From positions 1 to 64,000 of the forward strand of contig JBLIDT010000003.1 of the NCBI GenBank assembly GCA_047632755.1: DNA of 64,000 nt, in the 5' to 3' direction. Source of the DNA: JAKVAV01 sp047632755. GTDB taxonomy: Bacteria; Bacteroidota; Bacteroidia; Flavobacteriales_D; Cryomorphaceae. Position numbers and translations under genes: made by a program. The notes below the pieces were generated by a model. The model had not been told where the DNA came from. It did not search any database and saw only the letters and a program-made list of their open reading frames with translations. Each line of letters opens with the position of its first letter. The first letter of the stretch is position 1. Of this stretch, positions 34,354 through 43,390 are shown in pieces.

Positions 34354-35526
34354 TTGAGACCGCTACTTGTTCTGCTTCTTATCCTGTCTCAGTTGGTCGC
34401 CGATAGCGCGTTTTGCCAGCCAACCGAGGGAGTTTACATCTCCTCTCATCAGTTACGCGTCGGAAACTTCTTTGCGGGCAGAACTCGGATCAGGGATATC
34501 TTTATTACCAAAAAGATGCGCGCCGCTTTTCTCGATTCTGTATACACCAAGGGTGATGAAATCCTTGAAGTGTATGGCATAGATAGCCTTAGGCTGTGGA
34601 GCGACATCCGTGGTGAGGCATTAAAGTCTGTTATATCAACCGATGGGTCTCACACCTATTTGGGCACAGACACTTACCGGTTGCAAACGCTAAGTCCCTC
34701 CAAATTTCTCCTGATCGAGCAATACAGTGATTCTCTTAAATGGGAAACTTATTTTCAAAAGCTTGAGCCCTCTAGCTTGGATCGGAGTTCGAACATTCTT
34801 CCCAGTGAAGGTGCACACCTGCGCATCTTGGCAAATGACTCCACGGGTGGTGAGGAAATCTACCTCGATTTTAGAAGTGAAAAGAACTTGATCGTGACAG
34901 GGTCTGAAGACGATAAGCGCTACACTTTCAATGGCCGATGGCAGGGCAGATTGATAGGTAATTACTGGTTCTTTGCCTTTTACGATTATCATTTTGATCA
35001 AATTCAACTCTATCATTTCTACGCTCAGGAAGGTGAACTGATGATGGGTAGAACGTTTGGAAAAACATTGGAATTGGATTCAGTACCGTCGCTTTTCCCG
35101 ATCACCTTGAGCTGCGTCGACACGCTTGAGCAAGATGAAAGAGAAGAGATCGAACAACTCATCACAGGATCGTGGACTGCCGTGAATGATCCTTTGTTTT
35201 ACGACACTGCCATAGAATTTGGCTTCTTGTCTTACCAAAGCTTTGAGCTGGATTTGGAGTCCGATGGCAGCTTTACTTCAGGAAGCTCTGGGAGTCTATT
35301 AAAATATGGCGATTCTATCCCTTTAGATGATTCTCTTTCGGGCAAGTGGGAGGTAAGCTCCACTGGAAAGTACATTTGCTTATACCCACACGAAGGTCCA
35401 ACCCATTATTTAGCGATCGAAAATCTTTCCTCCGACACTTTGGATGCATGTTACATCATGAAGACGCTTAGCGAGTTTCGCGACTACAACGTGTATGAGA
35501 ATAGACGAGTAGAATTGAGAAGGTAA
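34354..35526 (+). CDS. Secreted protein of unknown function
   Basis: 390 residues from TTG 34354, which directly precedes a signal peptide (RPLLVLLLILSQLVADSAFC). The rest is beta-rich with lipocalin-like paired strands (YLDFRSEKNLIVTGSEDDKR, YTFNGRWQGRLIGNYWFFAF) and a second similar half (FDLDLESDGSFTSG, SGKWEVSSTGKYICLYPHEG). No recognised family or T9SS end. It has no close same-strand neighbour and is followed by a strong terminator. Confidence 0.7.
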   Translation: MRPLLVLLLILSQLVADSAFCQPTEGVYISSHQLRVGNFFAGRTRIRDIFITKKMRAAFLDSVYTKGDEILEVYGIDSLRLWSDIRGEALKSVISTDGSHTYLGTDTYRLQTLSPSKFLLIEQYSDSLKWETYFQKLEPSSLDRSSNILPSEGAHLRILANDSTGGEEIYLDFRSEKNLIVTGSEDDKRYTFNGRWQGRLIGNYWFFAFYDYHFDQIQLYHFYAQEGELMMGRTFGKTLELDSVPSLFPITLSCVDTLEQDEREEIEQLITGSWTAVNDPLFYDTAIEFGFLSYQSFELDLESDGSFTSGSSGSLLKYGDSIPLDDSLSGKWEVSSTGKYICLYPHEGPTHYLAIENLSSDTLDACYIMKTLSEFRDYNVYENRRVELRR

Positions 35527-35612
35527 GGTTGTAGCTTTTTCTTGCTGTGGTTTTTTGAGTGTAGGCCCTTTCATGCCAAGTTCCTACTGCCGTGCATATA
35601 GCAGGAGAGCAC

Positions 35613-35654
35613 AAAAAAAGGTCTGACACTTTCATATTATCAGACCTTTTTTTT
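35613..35654. terminator. Strong bidirectional terminator
   Basis: Seven A, then GGTCTGA, a loop, TCAGACC and eight T (35647-35654): a perfect 14-base stem with runs on both sides, 86 bases after the preceding stop codon. Confidence 0.85.
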
Positions 35655-35668
35655 GCATTCGAAGGCAA

Positions 35669-36301
35669 TTGAACTCTGCGTATTTAAAGCAGCTTATAGT
35701 CAGGTTCTATATATCACTTGCCAAAAAATCTGTGTCTGTTGTTTATGCGATACAAGTACTGTTTGGGCCCGGTTCCATTCCGCGGCGATCATCTACAAGC
35801 TTCCTGAATTTGGAGCCGCAGCTATCGAATGAGGAAGGCAATTATATATTAAATCGAGAGGATTGGGTAGAGTTAAGTTGGGAATATACAGCCGACGGCA
35901 ACGAGGCTTACATGAACATCGGAAATTTTCAATCAAACACGATAGTTGAGACATTGATAGCCGAACCCGACTCGATAAATCCAGAAGATCATTTTTCTTC
36001 CTATTAGTATATAGTGGGTTTAAATGTGGGCACAGAGATTTTATCATCTCGATACCAGCCTTTCCCATTTCAATTTAAGCTTTGACCAAACCCATCTCAA
36101 AACCGTCTCTCCATTGAAACCGACAGGTCAAATACAACCATTGAGGTATTCTCTATTCAAGGCAAATAAATAGATCAATACAATCAAAGCTGGATAGGAA
36201 TAAAGGAATTGGATTTGCATAAACTCACATCGGGTTTCTATCTGTTGGTCATTACAGATCTGTATGGATTTAAAGCAACAGAGCATTTTATAAAAAGATA
36301 G
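35669..36301 (+). pseudogene. Remnant of a T9SS-secreted protein with decayed sorting domain
   Basis: One reading frame can be followed through three stops. 35669-36007 gives LSWEYTADGNEAYMNIGNFQ and DHFSSY, the usual T9SS-substrate ending of a carbohydrate-binding-like domain before a sorting domain. A TAG (36005) falls where Tyr is expected, a TGA (36083) falls just before PNPSQNRLSIETD (where YPNP is usual), and a TAA (36167) comes after IEVFSIQGK. It ends with LTSGFYLLVITDLYG and HFIKR, a complete type A sorting domain. The rest of the gene is missing upstream. The intact T9SS gene next door at 36472 runs the other way. Confidence 0.75.
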
Positions 36302-36413
36302 ATCATCCTTAAATTGAATTCTTTTCTGCTATGCTGGGTGTGAATGCGTCACTACGACAGCGCTTTTCTTAAAGGTTTGTGTAAAAGGAAACCACAACCG
36401 ATGTGAACGCTGT

Positions 36414-36449
36414 AAAAAACAAAACCCTGTCAGCTTAAAGTTGACAGGG
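36414..36449 (-). terminator. Terminator of the T9SS gene
   Basis: On the minus strand CCCTGTCA and TGACAGGG (36425-36432 / 36442-36449) form a stem followed by TTTTGTTTTTT, 22 bases beyond the stop codon of the T9SS gene. Confidence 0.8.
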
Positions 36450-36471
36450 CTTTGTAAGATAAATAGTAAAA

Positions 36472-38055
36472 TTATTTATTTAAAACTAATTTCTTTGACA
36501 GATAATTGGTTCCATCCGTCAATTGAATGATATAAACGCCAACGGCTAAGTTGTTTAGATCCAATTCTAAAACACCACTTATTGCATTGTCAATATTTCT
36601 TTGCTGGACAATTTGTCCCATGCTATTGGTCATCGTCATTGTTAAGTCAGCTACTTCATCGAAGTTATAAACCAAATTTGTCACCGACTGAGCGGGGTTA
36701 GGATATAGCTGAACAGCTCTTTCAAACGTCAATTCATTGATTCCTGTGGTTTCTCCAGCAGTTACTATTCTGAAATGGTAATCATCAGCTGGGTTTTCCA
36801 ACCATGCAGTTCCGTCAAATACATAAGAACGACCACCAACAGCTGGATTTGTTTGAACCAACCAAGTTTCACCCACTGGCACAGTATATCCAACAAAATA
36901 ATCTCCTGACAAACCTGATAGCTCCGCGGCATAAGCAGATAAATCAACACGAGTCATTGGGCTGGTCACATCTAAATTCGCTTCTGGAGTCACACTAAAA
37001 GGAGTAATTACATCTGCACCTGGAAAACCGCCATCATCCGCCCAAATATGAAAATCAAAATCATCATTTGGACGGTTGGCGTCTGTATAGTTTCTGATCA
37101 AGGCATAAACGATGTTTGTTGTTCCACTTAATGAAACACGAACTGCAGCGCCCAAGGCTAAGCTTTCTGCCGCAGGTCCGAAAGAGTTTACAAAATCAAC
37201 CGCTGCATTGTCATAGAAAATATGATTTCCTGCGATGTAAGCATACTCATCTGTCGCGGCCAAATTGGCGTTGGTAGAGTTATCAGTTGCTTCAATAGTG
37301 TAGTCTACTTGTGCTCCGGCATCTTGTGATGGGATGACAAAAGTCCAGGTGTCTTCTGCAGTATTTGTTCCTGAAATAGTTTGTTCCATTCCCTCATCAA
37401 CAGTGTACTTCAACTGGGTAGTTGCGATTCCAGAGATATCAATCAAATCTGCTACCATGGCTACATCTCCAAGGCTGCTTTCATAAAACGCTGGTGGACT
37501 GTGCAAAATCAACGGCGCTGAATTATCAACATTTGAGCTTTCGATTGAAAAATCATCGACGTAAAAGCCGTCTACTTCGTATCCTCCATCCGCGAAGAAT
37601 CGAAAGCGTACCCTCACATCATCGTTTCCAACAAAACCACCAAGTGAATAGGAATATTCAACCCATGGTGTCAAATTGCCTTCGCCAAAAAAAGTAGCGA
37701 GATTAATCCATGTATCGCCAGCATCTCCGCTAGCTTCAACATAACAATAGTCAAAATTCCCTCCTTCAATTTCATAAATAGCCCAAAACTTAACTACAGC
37801 ATCTTGTACCGCAGAAAGGTCTACTCCCGCAGACATAGTAGCTGAAATATTCAGATTTGGTAGATGGTCGCCACCAGGGCTATCGGTTAATGAATTACTC
37901 AGAGAATTGGATTGAGCAGTAGTCAGCCCCCATGCACCTTCTAACACCCAGTTGGTGGTTCCAGATTCAAAATCATCGGAGAACTCAACGGTTTGTGCCA
38001 CAATGCACAAACTAGTGAACATAAAAATATAGGTAAGTAGTAGAGATTTTTTCAT
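36472..38055 (-). CDS. T9SS-secreted protein with jelly-roll domain
   Basis: 527 residues. Signal peptide (MKKSLLLTYIFMFTSLCIVA, then Q); a MAM/concanavalin-like jelly roll at about 23-175 (DDFESGTTNWVLEGAWGLTT, YVDDFSI); an Ig/fibronectin-like region (about 178-275) with TQLKYTVDEGMEQTISG; a second beta domain (about 290-425); and a type A sorting domain (YPNPAQSVTNLVYNF, GVYIIQLTDG, KKLVLNK). It should be exported by Sec then T9SS and held on the surface or released. No protease or glycosidase motif was seen, so adhesion or carbohydrate binding is a guess. Confidence 0.92.
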   Translation of the reverse strand: MKKSLLLTYIFMFTSLCIVAQTVEFSDDFESGTTNWVLEGAWGLTTAQSNSLSNSLTDSPGGDHLPNLNISATMSAGVDLSAVQDAVVKFWAIYEIEGGNFDYCYVEASGDAGDTWINLATFFGEGNLTPWVEYSYSLGGFVGNDDVRVRFRFFADGGYEVDGFYVDDFSIESSNVDNSAPLILHSPPAFYESSLGDVAMVADLIDISGIATTQLKYTVDEGMEQTISGTNTAEDTWTFVIPSQDAGAQVDYTIEATDNSTNANLAATDEYAYIAGNHIFYDNAAVDFVNSFGPAAESLALGAAVRVSLSGTTNIVYALIRNYTDANRPNDDFDFHIWADDGGFPGADVITPFSVTPEANLDVTSPMTRVDLSAYAAELSGLSGDYFVGYTVPVGETWLVQTNPAVGGRSYVFDGTAWLENPADDYHFRIVTAGETTGINELTFERAVQLYPNPAQSVTNLVYNFDEVADLTMTMTNSMGQIVQQRNIDNAISGVLELDLNNLAVGVYIIQLTDGTNYLSKKLVLNK

Positions 38056-38366
38056 TATTAAACAGTTTTAAACGGGTGAGTGAATAGGGTTTTACCACAA
38101 AAATGTGATATGTTAATTTTATACAATATATGAAAGAATATGCTCGTTACACGACTATTAGAATTTAGACATTCGACTGACTAGGCTGATTTGCAACCTG
38201 CGGCACCCATTATCTCTAGTTATTCAGTCAGCCATTTTGAGTTATGGAAACCCACCACCAATCTTGTCAAAAACCCAAAGGAACATTTGTGCCAATTAGC
38301 ACGGATGACTTGATTAATTCCGCATAATAAATAACCAACTTAACGATTGTATTCCCATACCTTACT
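38056..38366. other. Intergenic stretch
   Basis: 311 bases between the T9SS gene and the decayed gene; it must contain the T9SS gene promoter but nothing clear is visible. Confidence 0.4.
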
Positions 38367-38982
38367 ATGAATGTTATACCCTTGGCCATTCTTATTTTCA
38401 TTTCTACAACCATTTATTCTCAAGAAAATGAATGGGGAGGTATCCCAGGTCTTGATGAAAGTAGAATTGACTTCTTTGGATTAAATCACTTTTATTAGGA
38501 GTAATTCCTGCTGCCGTTTTATCATATGGACTTGTAAAATTGACTTATAAAGGCCACCAACCTTGAATTTACACCAAGTACAGGCAGGTTTTTAGGCACA
38601 GCAGGAGGATCGGTGCCAATGGAGAATCTTGGATTTGAAAAAAGAAAGTCTCCTTGAATTGGTTTTGGGCTTGAGTTCAATAACCAACAAAGGATAAACG
38701 AAGAGAAAAATAGAGCTGGAATAGGGTTCAATACCAATTACCGATGGCATCTATTTGGTAGGAGAAGAATTGGCCCTTACATCGAACCCTAGTACAGGGT
38801 TCTTCCATGGATTTGGCGAATCCCCTCCCAATGGGACTAATTTTACATTTAACCTGACGACGCAAGTGGGTGCTGAGGATGAACTTGAAAACAAGGTTAC
38901 ATAGCGCCTAGAACATGGTCATATTCACCAATCAAACAATGAATTACTAGACCCAAACCCAGGCGAAGATGAAAATGGCTAA
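38367..38982 (+). pseudogene. Decayed acyloxyacyl hydrolase (lipid A deacylase)-like gene
   Basis: An ATG at 38367 opens a signal-peptide-like MNVIPLAILIFISTTIYSQ; the frame then breaks at a TAG (38496). Later segments, in changing frames, read like the lipid A 3-O-deacylase/acyloxyacyl hydrolase family: IGFGLEFNN, NTNYRWHLFGRRRIGPYIE, then TGFFHGFGESPPNGTNFTFN and RLEHGHIHQSNNELLDPNPG (the barrel end with catalytic His/Ser region). Lesions include a TGA (38655), a frame change near 38790, and TAG (38902). The family trims lipid A acyl chains in the outer membrane. The second half is the firm part; the link of the N-terminal part is less certain. Confidence 0.5.
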
Positions 38983-39289
38983 AGAGATAGCGTAGCTCCA
39001 AGAACACCAATTGCATTATGGTGCATTAGACATTGACACAACCTACACAATCACTATCTACTTGCGCTTATCAAAGATTCTTTTCAAGGAGTCCATTTCT
39101 TAACGAAAGCTAAACCCATAGTGGTTAATGTCTTTTGGACAATAACTATTTTATTTAGCTTCGCAATCAATTAGAGGCGATGCTAGAACGAAAATCTAAC
39201 TAACACGTTTTAGAAACTCTGAGGTGAGAAAACAGTGCAATGCCTGCGACTCATGTGGAATGAAACAATCAACAATTAAGACAATTATT
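38983..39289. other. Intergenic stretch
   Basis: 307 bases downstream of the decayed gene and upstream of the three-repeat T9SS gene; no recognisable element. Confidence 0.4.
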
Positions 39290-41035
39290 ATGAAAAGAAT
39301 TACACTGTTTTTAAGCTTATTTGCCTTCTCTTTCTGCTATTCTCAAAGCCTACCGATCAATTTTGAAGGAGATGTCGCGACCGATGACTTCGTAGATTTT
39401 GATGGAGGGGTAGCCACTGTCCTCGCCAATCCGTTGGCTGCTGGAATCAATACCAGTGAAACGGTAGCTCAGATCGTAAGAGACGGAGGAGCCATATTTG
39501 CAGGCAGCAAAATTCCTTTGGCAGCCAATCTCGACTTCTCCGTACAAACAGTCCTTTCCATGAAAGTGTACACGACGGCTCCCGTGGGAACCGTCGTGAA
39601 ATTCAAGTTAGAAGGTATGGGTGCCTCAGAAGAGGTAGATGCCTTTACCACAACATCAGAAGAATGGGAAACCTTGGAATGGATCTTCGCAGGAACATCC
39701 AATGACTTGAACGAAGTTGTATTCATGTTCGACTTTGGCAATGTGGGGGATGGTTCGACCAACTCTTCTTTTTACTTTGACGATTTAGAGCAGATCTTAG
39801 GTCCTGCCGCTCCAATGCCTGCTACCTTGCCTGTCGACTTTGAAAGCGACGTGATAAGTAGTGACTTTCTCAATTATTCAGGAGCCATAGCTACAGTGAT
39901 TCCAAATCCTCAAATGAATGGTATAAACACCAGTAGTACCGTTTGCCAAGTCGTGAAAGATGGTGGTGAGTTTTGGGCGGTAAGCAAACTCTTGCTTGCT
40001 GATAACCTTGATCTTTCTACCATGTGGAATATCTCCATGAAAGTATACACAACAGCCCCAATAGGTACGCGCATTAAATTGGAATTGGCTGGCTCACAGG
40101 GTCAATACAATTTGGATTATCTGACAACTGGCTCGGGAGAGTGGGAAATTGCCAGCTGGAATTTTGACAATCAAACCAACGATTTCGACGAGATCAATAT
40201 AAGTTTTGACTTCGGAAATGTAGGCGATAGTTCGTCCACGTCTACTTTCTTGTTTGACGACTTGGAACAATTTGCCGGACCAGCTTTGCCGGATCCAATA
40301 GCAGCGACTTTACCCGTTAGCTTTGAGGACAATGTGGTGACCACAGACTTTATAAATGAAGATGGTGGATTTGCAGCTGTTATTCCAAATCCTTTTATAG
40401 ATACTGATAATTCAAGTGCTACAGTTGGACAGTTTGTCAGAAGTGGTGGTGCCCCATGGGCTAAGAGTAAACTAGTATTGACAGACTTTTTACAAAATAT
40501 GACAACAAACGGGTTTTTCTCCATGAAGGTGTATACAGATGCCCCAGTAGGAACATTGTTAAAGTTTAAAATAGAAAGTACAGATGCAGGTTTCGCAGAT
40601 GAAAGAGATCAGTTTACTACTGTATCGGGTGGATGGGCTACTTATACTTGGGACTTTACAAACGGAGATAGTCCTATTTATAATGTAGTCACATTAATGC
40701 TTGGTTACGCTACACCTAACAATGCTTCCGCCAATGCAACTTTCCTTTTTGATGATATTCAGCAAACAACCGGCCCCACAGGTCTCAACGAGTTATCGAA
40801 GCTAGAAGGAGTGCACATCTTTCCGAATCCAGCCAATGATCGCCTGATTATATCTTCCGAGAATGATCCGATCCAATCGATCACTCTTTTTGATATTCTC
40901 GGTAATGAGGTATTGGTTTTACAACCAAACAGACGCAACGTGACGATTGAAGTAGCAGGTCTGACCAATGGAATGTATATTGCCAAAATTTCTACTTCAA
41001 CTCAAGTGGGTAGCATGAAGTTGATGATCCAGTAG
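39290..41035 (+). CDS. T9SS-secreted protein with three carbohydrate-binding-like repeats
   Basis: 581 residues from ATG 39290; the frame extends to 39224 without a plausible leader. Signal peptide (MKRITLFLSLFAFSFCYS, then Q), then three tandem copies of a 160-165-residue beta domain, each opening LPxxFExxVxxxDF and closing with a FLFDDLEQ-like strand (SFYFDDLEQILG, TFLFDDLEQFAG, TFLFDDIQQTTG). The domain resembles family-4/9-type carbohydrate-binding modules. A type A sorting domain ends it (IFPNPANDRLIIS, LTNGMYIAKIS, MKLMIQ). Likely a surface glycan-binding protein; a catalytic domain is absent. Repeat identity suggests recent internal duplication. Confidence 0.9.
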   Translation: MKRITLFLSLFAFSFCYSQSLPINFEGDVATDDFVDFDGGVATVLANPLAAGINTSETVAQIVRDGGAIFAGSKIPLAANLDFSVQTVLSMKVYTTAPVGTVVKFKLEGMGASEEVDAFTTTSEEWETLEWIFAGTSNDLNEVVFMFDFGNVGDGSTNSSFYFDDLEQILGPAAPMPATLPVDFESDVISSDFLNYSGAIATVIPNPQMNGINTSSTVCQVVKDGGEFWAVSKLLLADNLDLSTMWNISMKVYTTAPIGTRIKLELAGSQGQYNLDYLTTGSGEWEIASWNFDNQTNDFDEINISFDFGNVGDSSSTSTFLFDDLEQFAGPALPDPIAATLPVSFEDNVVTTDFINEDGGFAAVIPNPFIDTDNSSATVGQFVRSGGAPWAKSKLVLTDFLQNMTTNGFFSMKVYTDAPVGTLLKFKIESTDAGFADERDQFTTVSGGWATYTWDFTNGDSPIYNVVTLMLGYATPNNASANATFLFDDIQQTTGPTGLNELSKLEGVHIFPNPANDRLIISSENDPIQSITLFDILGNEVLVLQPNRRNVTIEVAGLTNGMYIAKISTSTQVGSMKLMIQ

Positions 41036-41105
41036 ATCATTAATTTCTGGCAATAGCCAAGTTCATTTTGGATGGAGGTTTTCAATACAAATAGATCATT
41101 TCAAA

Positions 41106-41561
41106 ATGAGCCTCCACCAACTGAATCAATCCTTAAACTCATCTGAGGATGATAAGCTCCAAAAGGCATTTCAGCAATTTCAAGACTTGCTGTCTGAGCT
41201 AAACGAAAGAGAACTTCCCGAAGAGGTGGAGCGGGTTATCAATGGAATTGTAGATGAAGTGCCTACTGCTTCTTCGAATAAAGCCTCGAAAAAACTCTTG
41301 TGTAAAAACAGGAATAGAGTCATCCATTTTGTAGAGAAGAAGCTCAAATTAGTGCCAAAAAACCATTACCGAAATACCTGGTTGGCAATCGGAATGGCAG
41401 TTTTTGGCATTCCCATGGGTGCCGTCTTTTCTGGGCTTATTGGAAATTATGGACTGATCGGATTGGGCTTACCCATTGGGATGGCTATAGGGATAGTATT
41501 GGGAAAAGGAATGGACAAGAAAGCTTTTGAAGAAGGCAGACAGCTCGAATTCACGGTTTGA
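41106..41561 (+). CDS. Small membrane protein of unknown function
   Basis: 151 residues: a soluble acidic/helical first half (about 1-85, with LQKAFQQFQDLLSELNEREL), then two glycine-rich membrane helices (about 91-113 and 115-136, IGMAVFGIPMGAVFSGLIG and LIGLGLPIGMAIGIVLGKGM). No family recognised. It sits alone between a T9SS gene and a dehydratase. Confidence 0.7.
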   Translation: MSLHQLNQSLNSSEDDKLQKAFQQFQDLLSELNERELPEEVERVINGIVDEVPTASSNKASKKLLCKNRNRVIHFVEKKLKLVPKNHYRNTWLAIGMAVFGIPMGAVFSGLIGNYGLIGLGLPIGMAIGIVLGKGMDKKAFEEGRQLEFTV

Positions 41562-41628
41562 TCGTTAGGAGAATTCTTGTAGAAATTTGAGCGGAAGAAT
41601 TTAGCTGTCATTCCGTATTTTTGTTGGC

Positions 41629-42567
41629 ATGTACCGAGATCAACTGATTGCTACCCACGATAGAATTCGCCCCTTCATTCACCACACGCCAGTTCTCACC
41701 TCCACGCTCATCAATGAAATGGTTGGTGCTGAGTTTTATTTCAAATGTGAGAACTTCCAAAAGATGGGCGCCTTCAAGATGCGGGGAGCGACCAATGCCA
41801 TATTGCAGCTTTCTGAAGAAAAGCGCAGCAGAGGAGTAGTGACTCACTCATCGGGAAATCACGGACAAGCTCTAGCCTTGGCCGCCAGAAGTCTCGGTGT
41901 GAAAGCTTTTATTGTAATGCCTTCCAATGCACCTCAGGTAAAGAAGGATGCTGTAAGCAGTTACGGAGGAATCATTATCGAATGCGAAGCTACGTTGGAG
42001 GCTCGTGATGCAGCTGCCGCCAAAATCGCGAGCGATAGTGACGCCACCTTTATTCATCCTTCAAACGATTTGGAAGTGATTTTGGGACAAGGTACTTCTG
42101 CCAAGGAATTGCTGGAAGAATATCCTAATCTCAACGCGATTTTTGCACCCGTTGGAGGCGGAGGACTCATAGCAGGAACGGCATTGGCGGCCGAGTACTT
42201 CGGTGCTGATTGCAAAGTATATGGCGGCGAGCCTGTGGAAGCCGACGATGCCTACCGTTCCCTAAAAAGCGGAAAAATTGAAACCAATGCAAGGGCCAAT
42301 ACCATTGCCGATGGACTTAGAACGAATTTAGGAGATCAGAACTTCCCGATCATTCAAAGAGGAGTTGAGCGAATTATTCGTGTTTCCGAAAATGAAATTG
42401 TGGATGCTATGCGTCTCATCTGGACACGACTGAAAATTGTTTGCGAACCATCGTGCGCCGTTCCTTTGGCGGCTTTGATCAAAGTGAAAGAAGAACTCCA
42501 AGGACAAAAGGTTGGAATTATCATTACGGGAGGAAATGTAGATTTGGATCACTTGCCTTTCGGCTAA
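41629..42567 (+). CDS. PLP-dependent threonine/serine dehydratase (or serine racemase)
   Basis: 312 residues without a regulatory ACT domain, i.e. the catabolic or racemase form. K50 in FQKMGAFKMRGA binds PLP, SSGNHGQ (74-80) binds the substrate carboxylate, and APVGGGGLIAG is the phosphate-binding Gly loop. It would deaminate L-threonine/L-serine to 2-oxo acids or racemise serine; the sequence cannot separate these. Followed after 27 bases by a VIT-type transporter gene. Confidence 0.93.
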   Translation: MYRDQLIATHDRIRPFIHHTPVLTSTLINEMVGAEFYFKCENFQKMGAFKMRGATNAILQLSEEKRSRGVVTHSSGNHGQALALAARSLGVKAFIVMPSNAPQVKKDAVSSYGGIIIECEATLEARDAAAAKIASDSDATFIHPSNDLEVILGQGTSAKELLEEYPNLNAIFAPVGGGGLIAGTALAAEYFGADCKVYGGEPVEADDAYRSLKSGKIETNARANTIADGLRTNLGDQNFPIIQRGVERIIRVSENEIVDAMRLIWTRLKIVCEPSCAVPLAALIKVKEELQGQKVGIIITGGNVDLDHLPFG

Positions 42568-42594
42568 ACGGACAATTAACAAGAACTGATTGAT

Positions 42595-43308
42595 ATGAAA
42601 AACGCTGAAGAAGAACTGGAAGAACACATCGAGAACCATTATATCCACAAGAGTAATTGGCTAAGAGCCGCCGTGCTCGGGGCTAACGATGGAATTTTGT
42701 CGACTGCCAGTATTGCCATAGGTGTAACCGCGGCAAGTGAGGGACGAGATCCGATAGTTCTGGCGAGTTTGGCTGGCTTGGTAGCTGGAGCGCTTTCCAT
42801 GGCTGCAGGCGAGTATGTGTCGGTAAGCTCACAAACTGATGTAGAAGAAGCCGATATTGAGCGGGAGCGAATTGAATTGAAAGAGACGCCCGAGTTGGAG
42901 CTTCAAAGGTTGACGCATATCTACGAAACTAGAGGATTAAAAAAAGAGACGGCTCTGCTGGTGGCTGAAGAACTCACCGAACACGATGCACTGGGCGCTC
43001 ATGTGCGCGATGAGTTGGGAATCAACGAAATCAACAAAGCAAATCCCATCCAAGCCGCCTTCTCTTCAGGGGCAGCCTTCACGGTGGGAGGAGTTCTCCC
43101 TTTTATGGTTGCCATGTTCTTTCCTCTAGAAAAAATGGAATATAGCCTTTATGGGTCGGCTCTCTTCTTTCTGATTTTGTTGGGGAGTTTGTCCGCCAAG
43201 GCAGGAGGTTCGAGCATTCCAAAAGCGGTAATGCGGATCACCTTTTGGGGAACAATAGCCATGGGGCTTACTGCATTAGTAGGATACCTCTTCAGTATGT
43301 CGGTTTAG
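42595..43308 (+). CDS. VIT1/CCC1-family metal transporter
   Basis: 237 residues. An opening EEHIENHYIHKSNWLRAAVL then GANDGILSTASIAIGV (first helix), AAGEYVSVSSQTDVEEADIE (substrate-binding helix with acidic cytoplasmic residues), and four more helices match vacuolar-iron-transporter-like proteins. It probably moves Fe2+ or Mn2+ out of the cytosol. Shares a close gap with the dehydratase gene, so probably an operon. Confidence 0.92.
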   Translation: MKNAEEELEEHIENHYIHKSNWLRAAVLGANDGILSTASIAIGVTAASEGRDPIVLASLAGLVAGALSMAAGEYVSVSSQTDVEEADIERERIELKETPELELQRLTHIYETRGLKKETALLVAEELTEHDALGAHVRDELGINEINKANPIQAAFSSGAAFTVGGVLPFMVAMFFPLEKMEYSLYGSALFFLILLGSLSAKAGGSSIPKAVMRITFWGTIAMGLTALVGYLFSMSV

Positions 43309-43390
43309 ATGGTCAACTCGATAATCAGTATCAGCCTGCTCGCATAGGTTTCACTCTGCCTAACCTTTGGATGAGTATATTTAGCACAAT

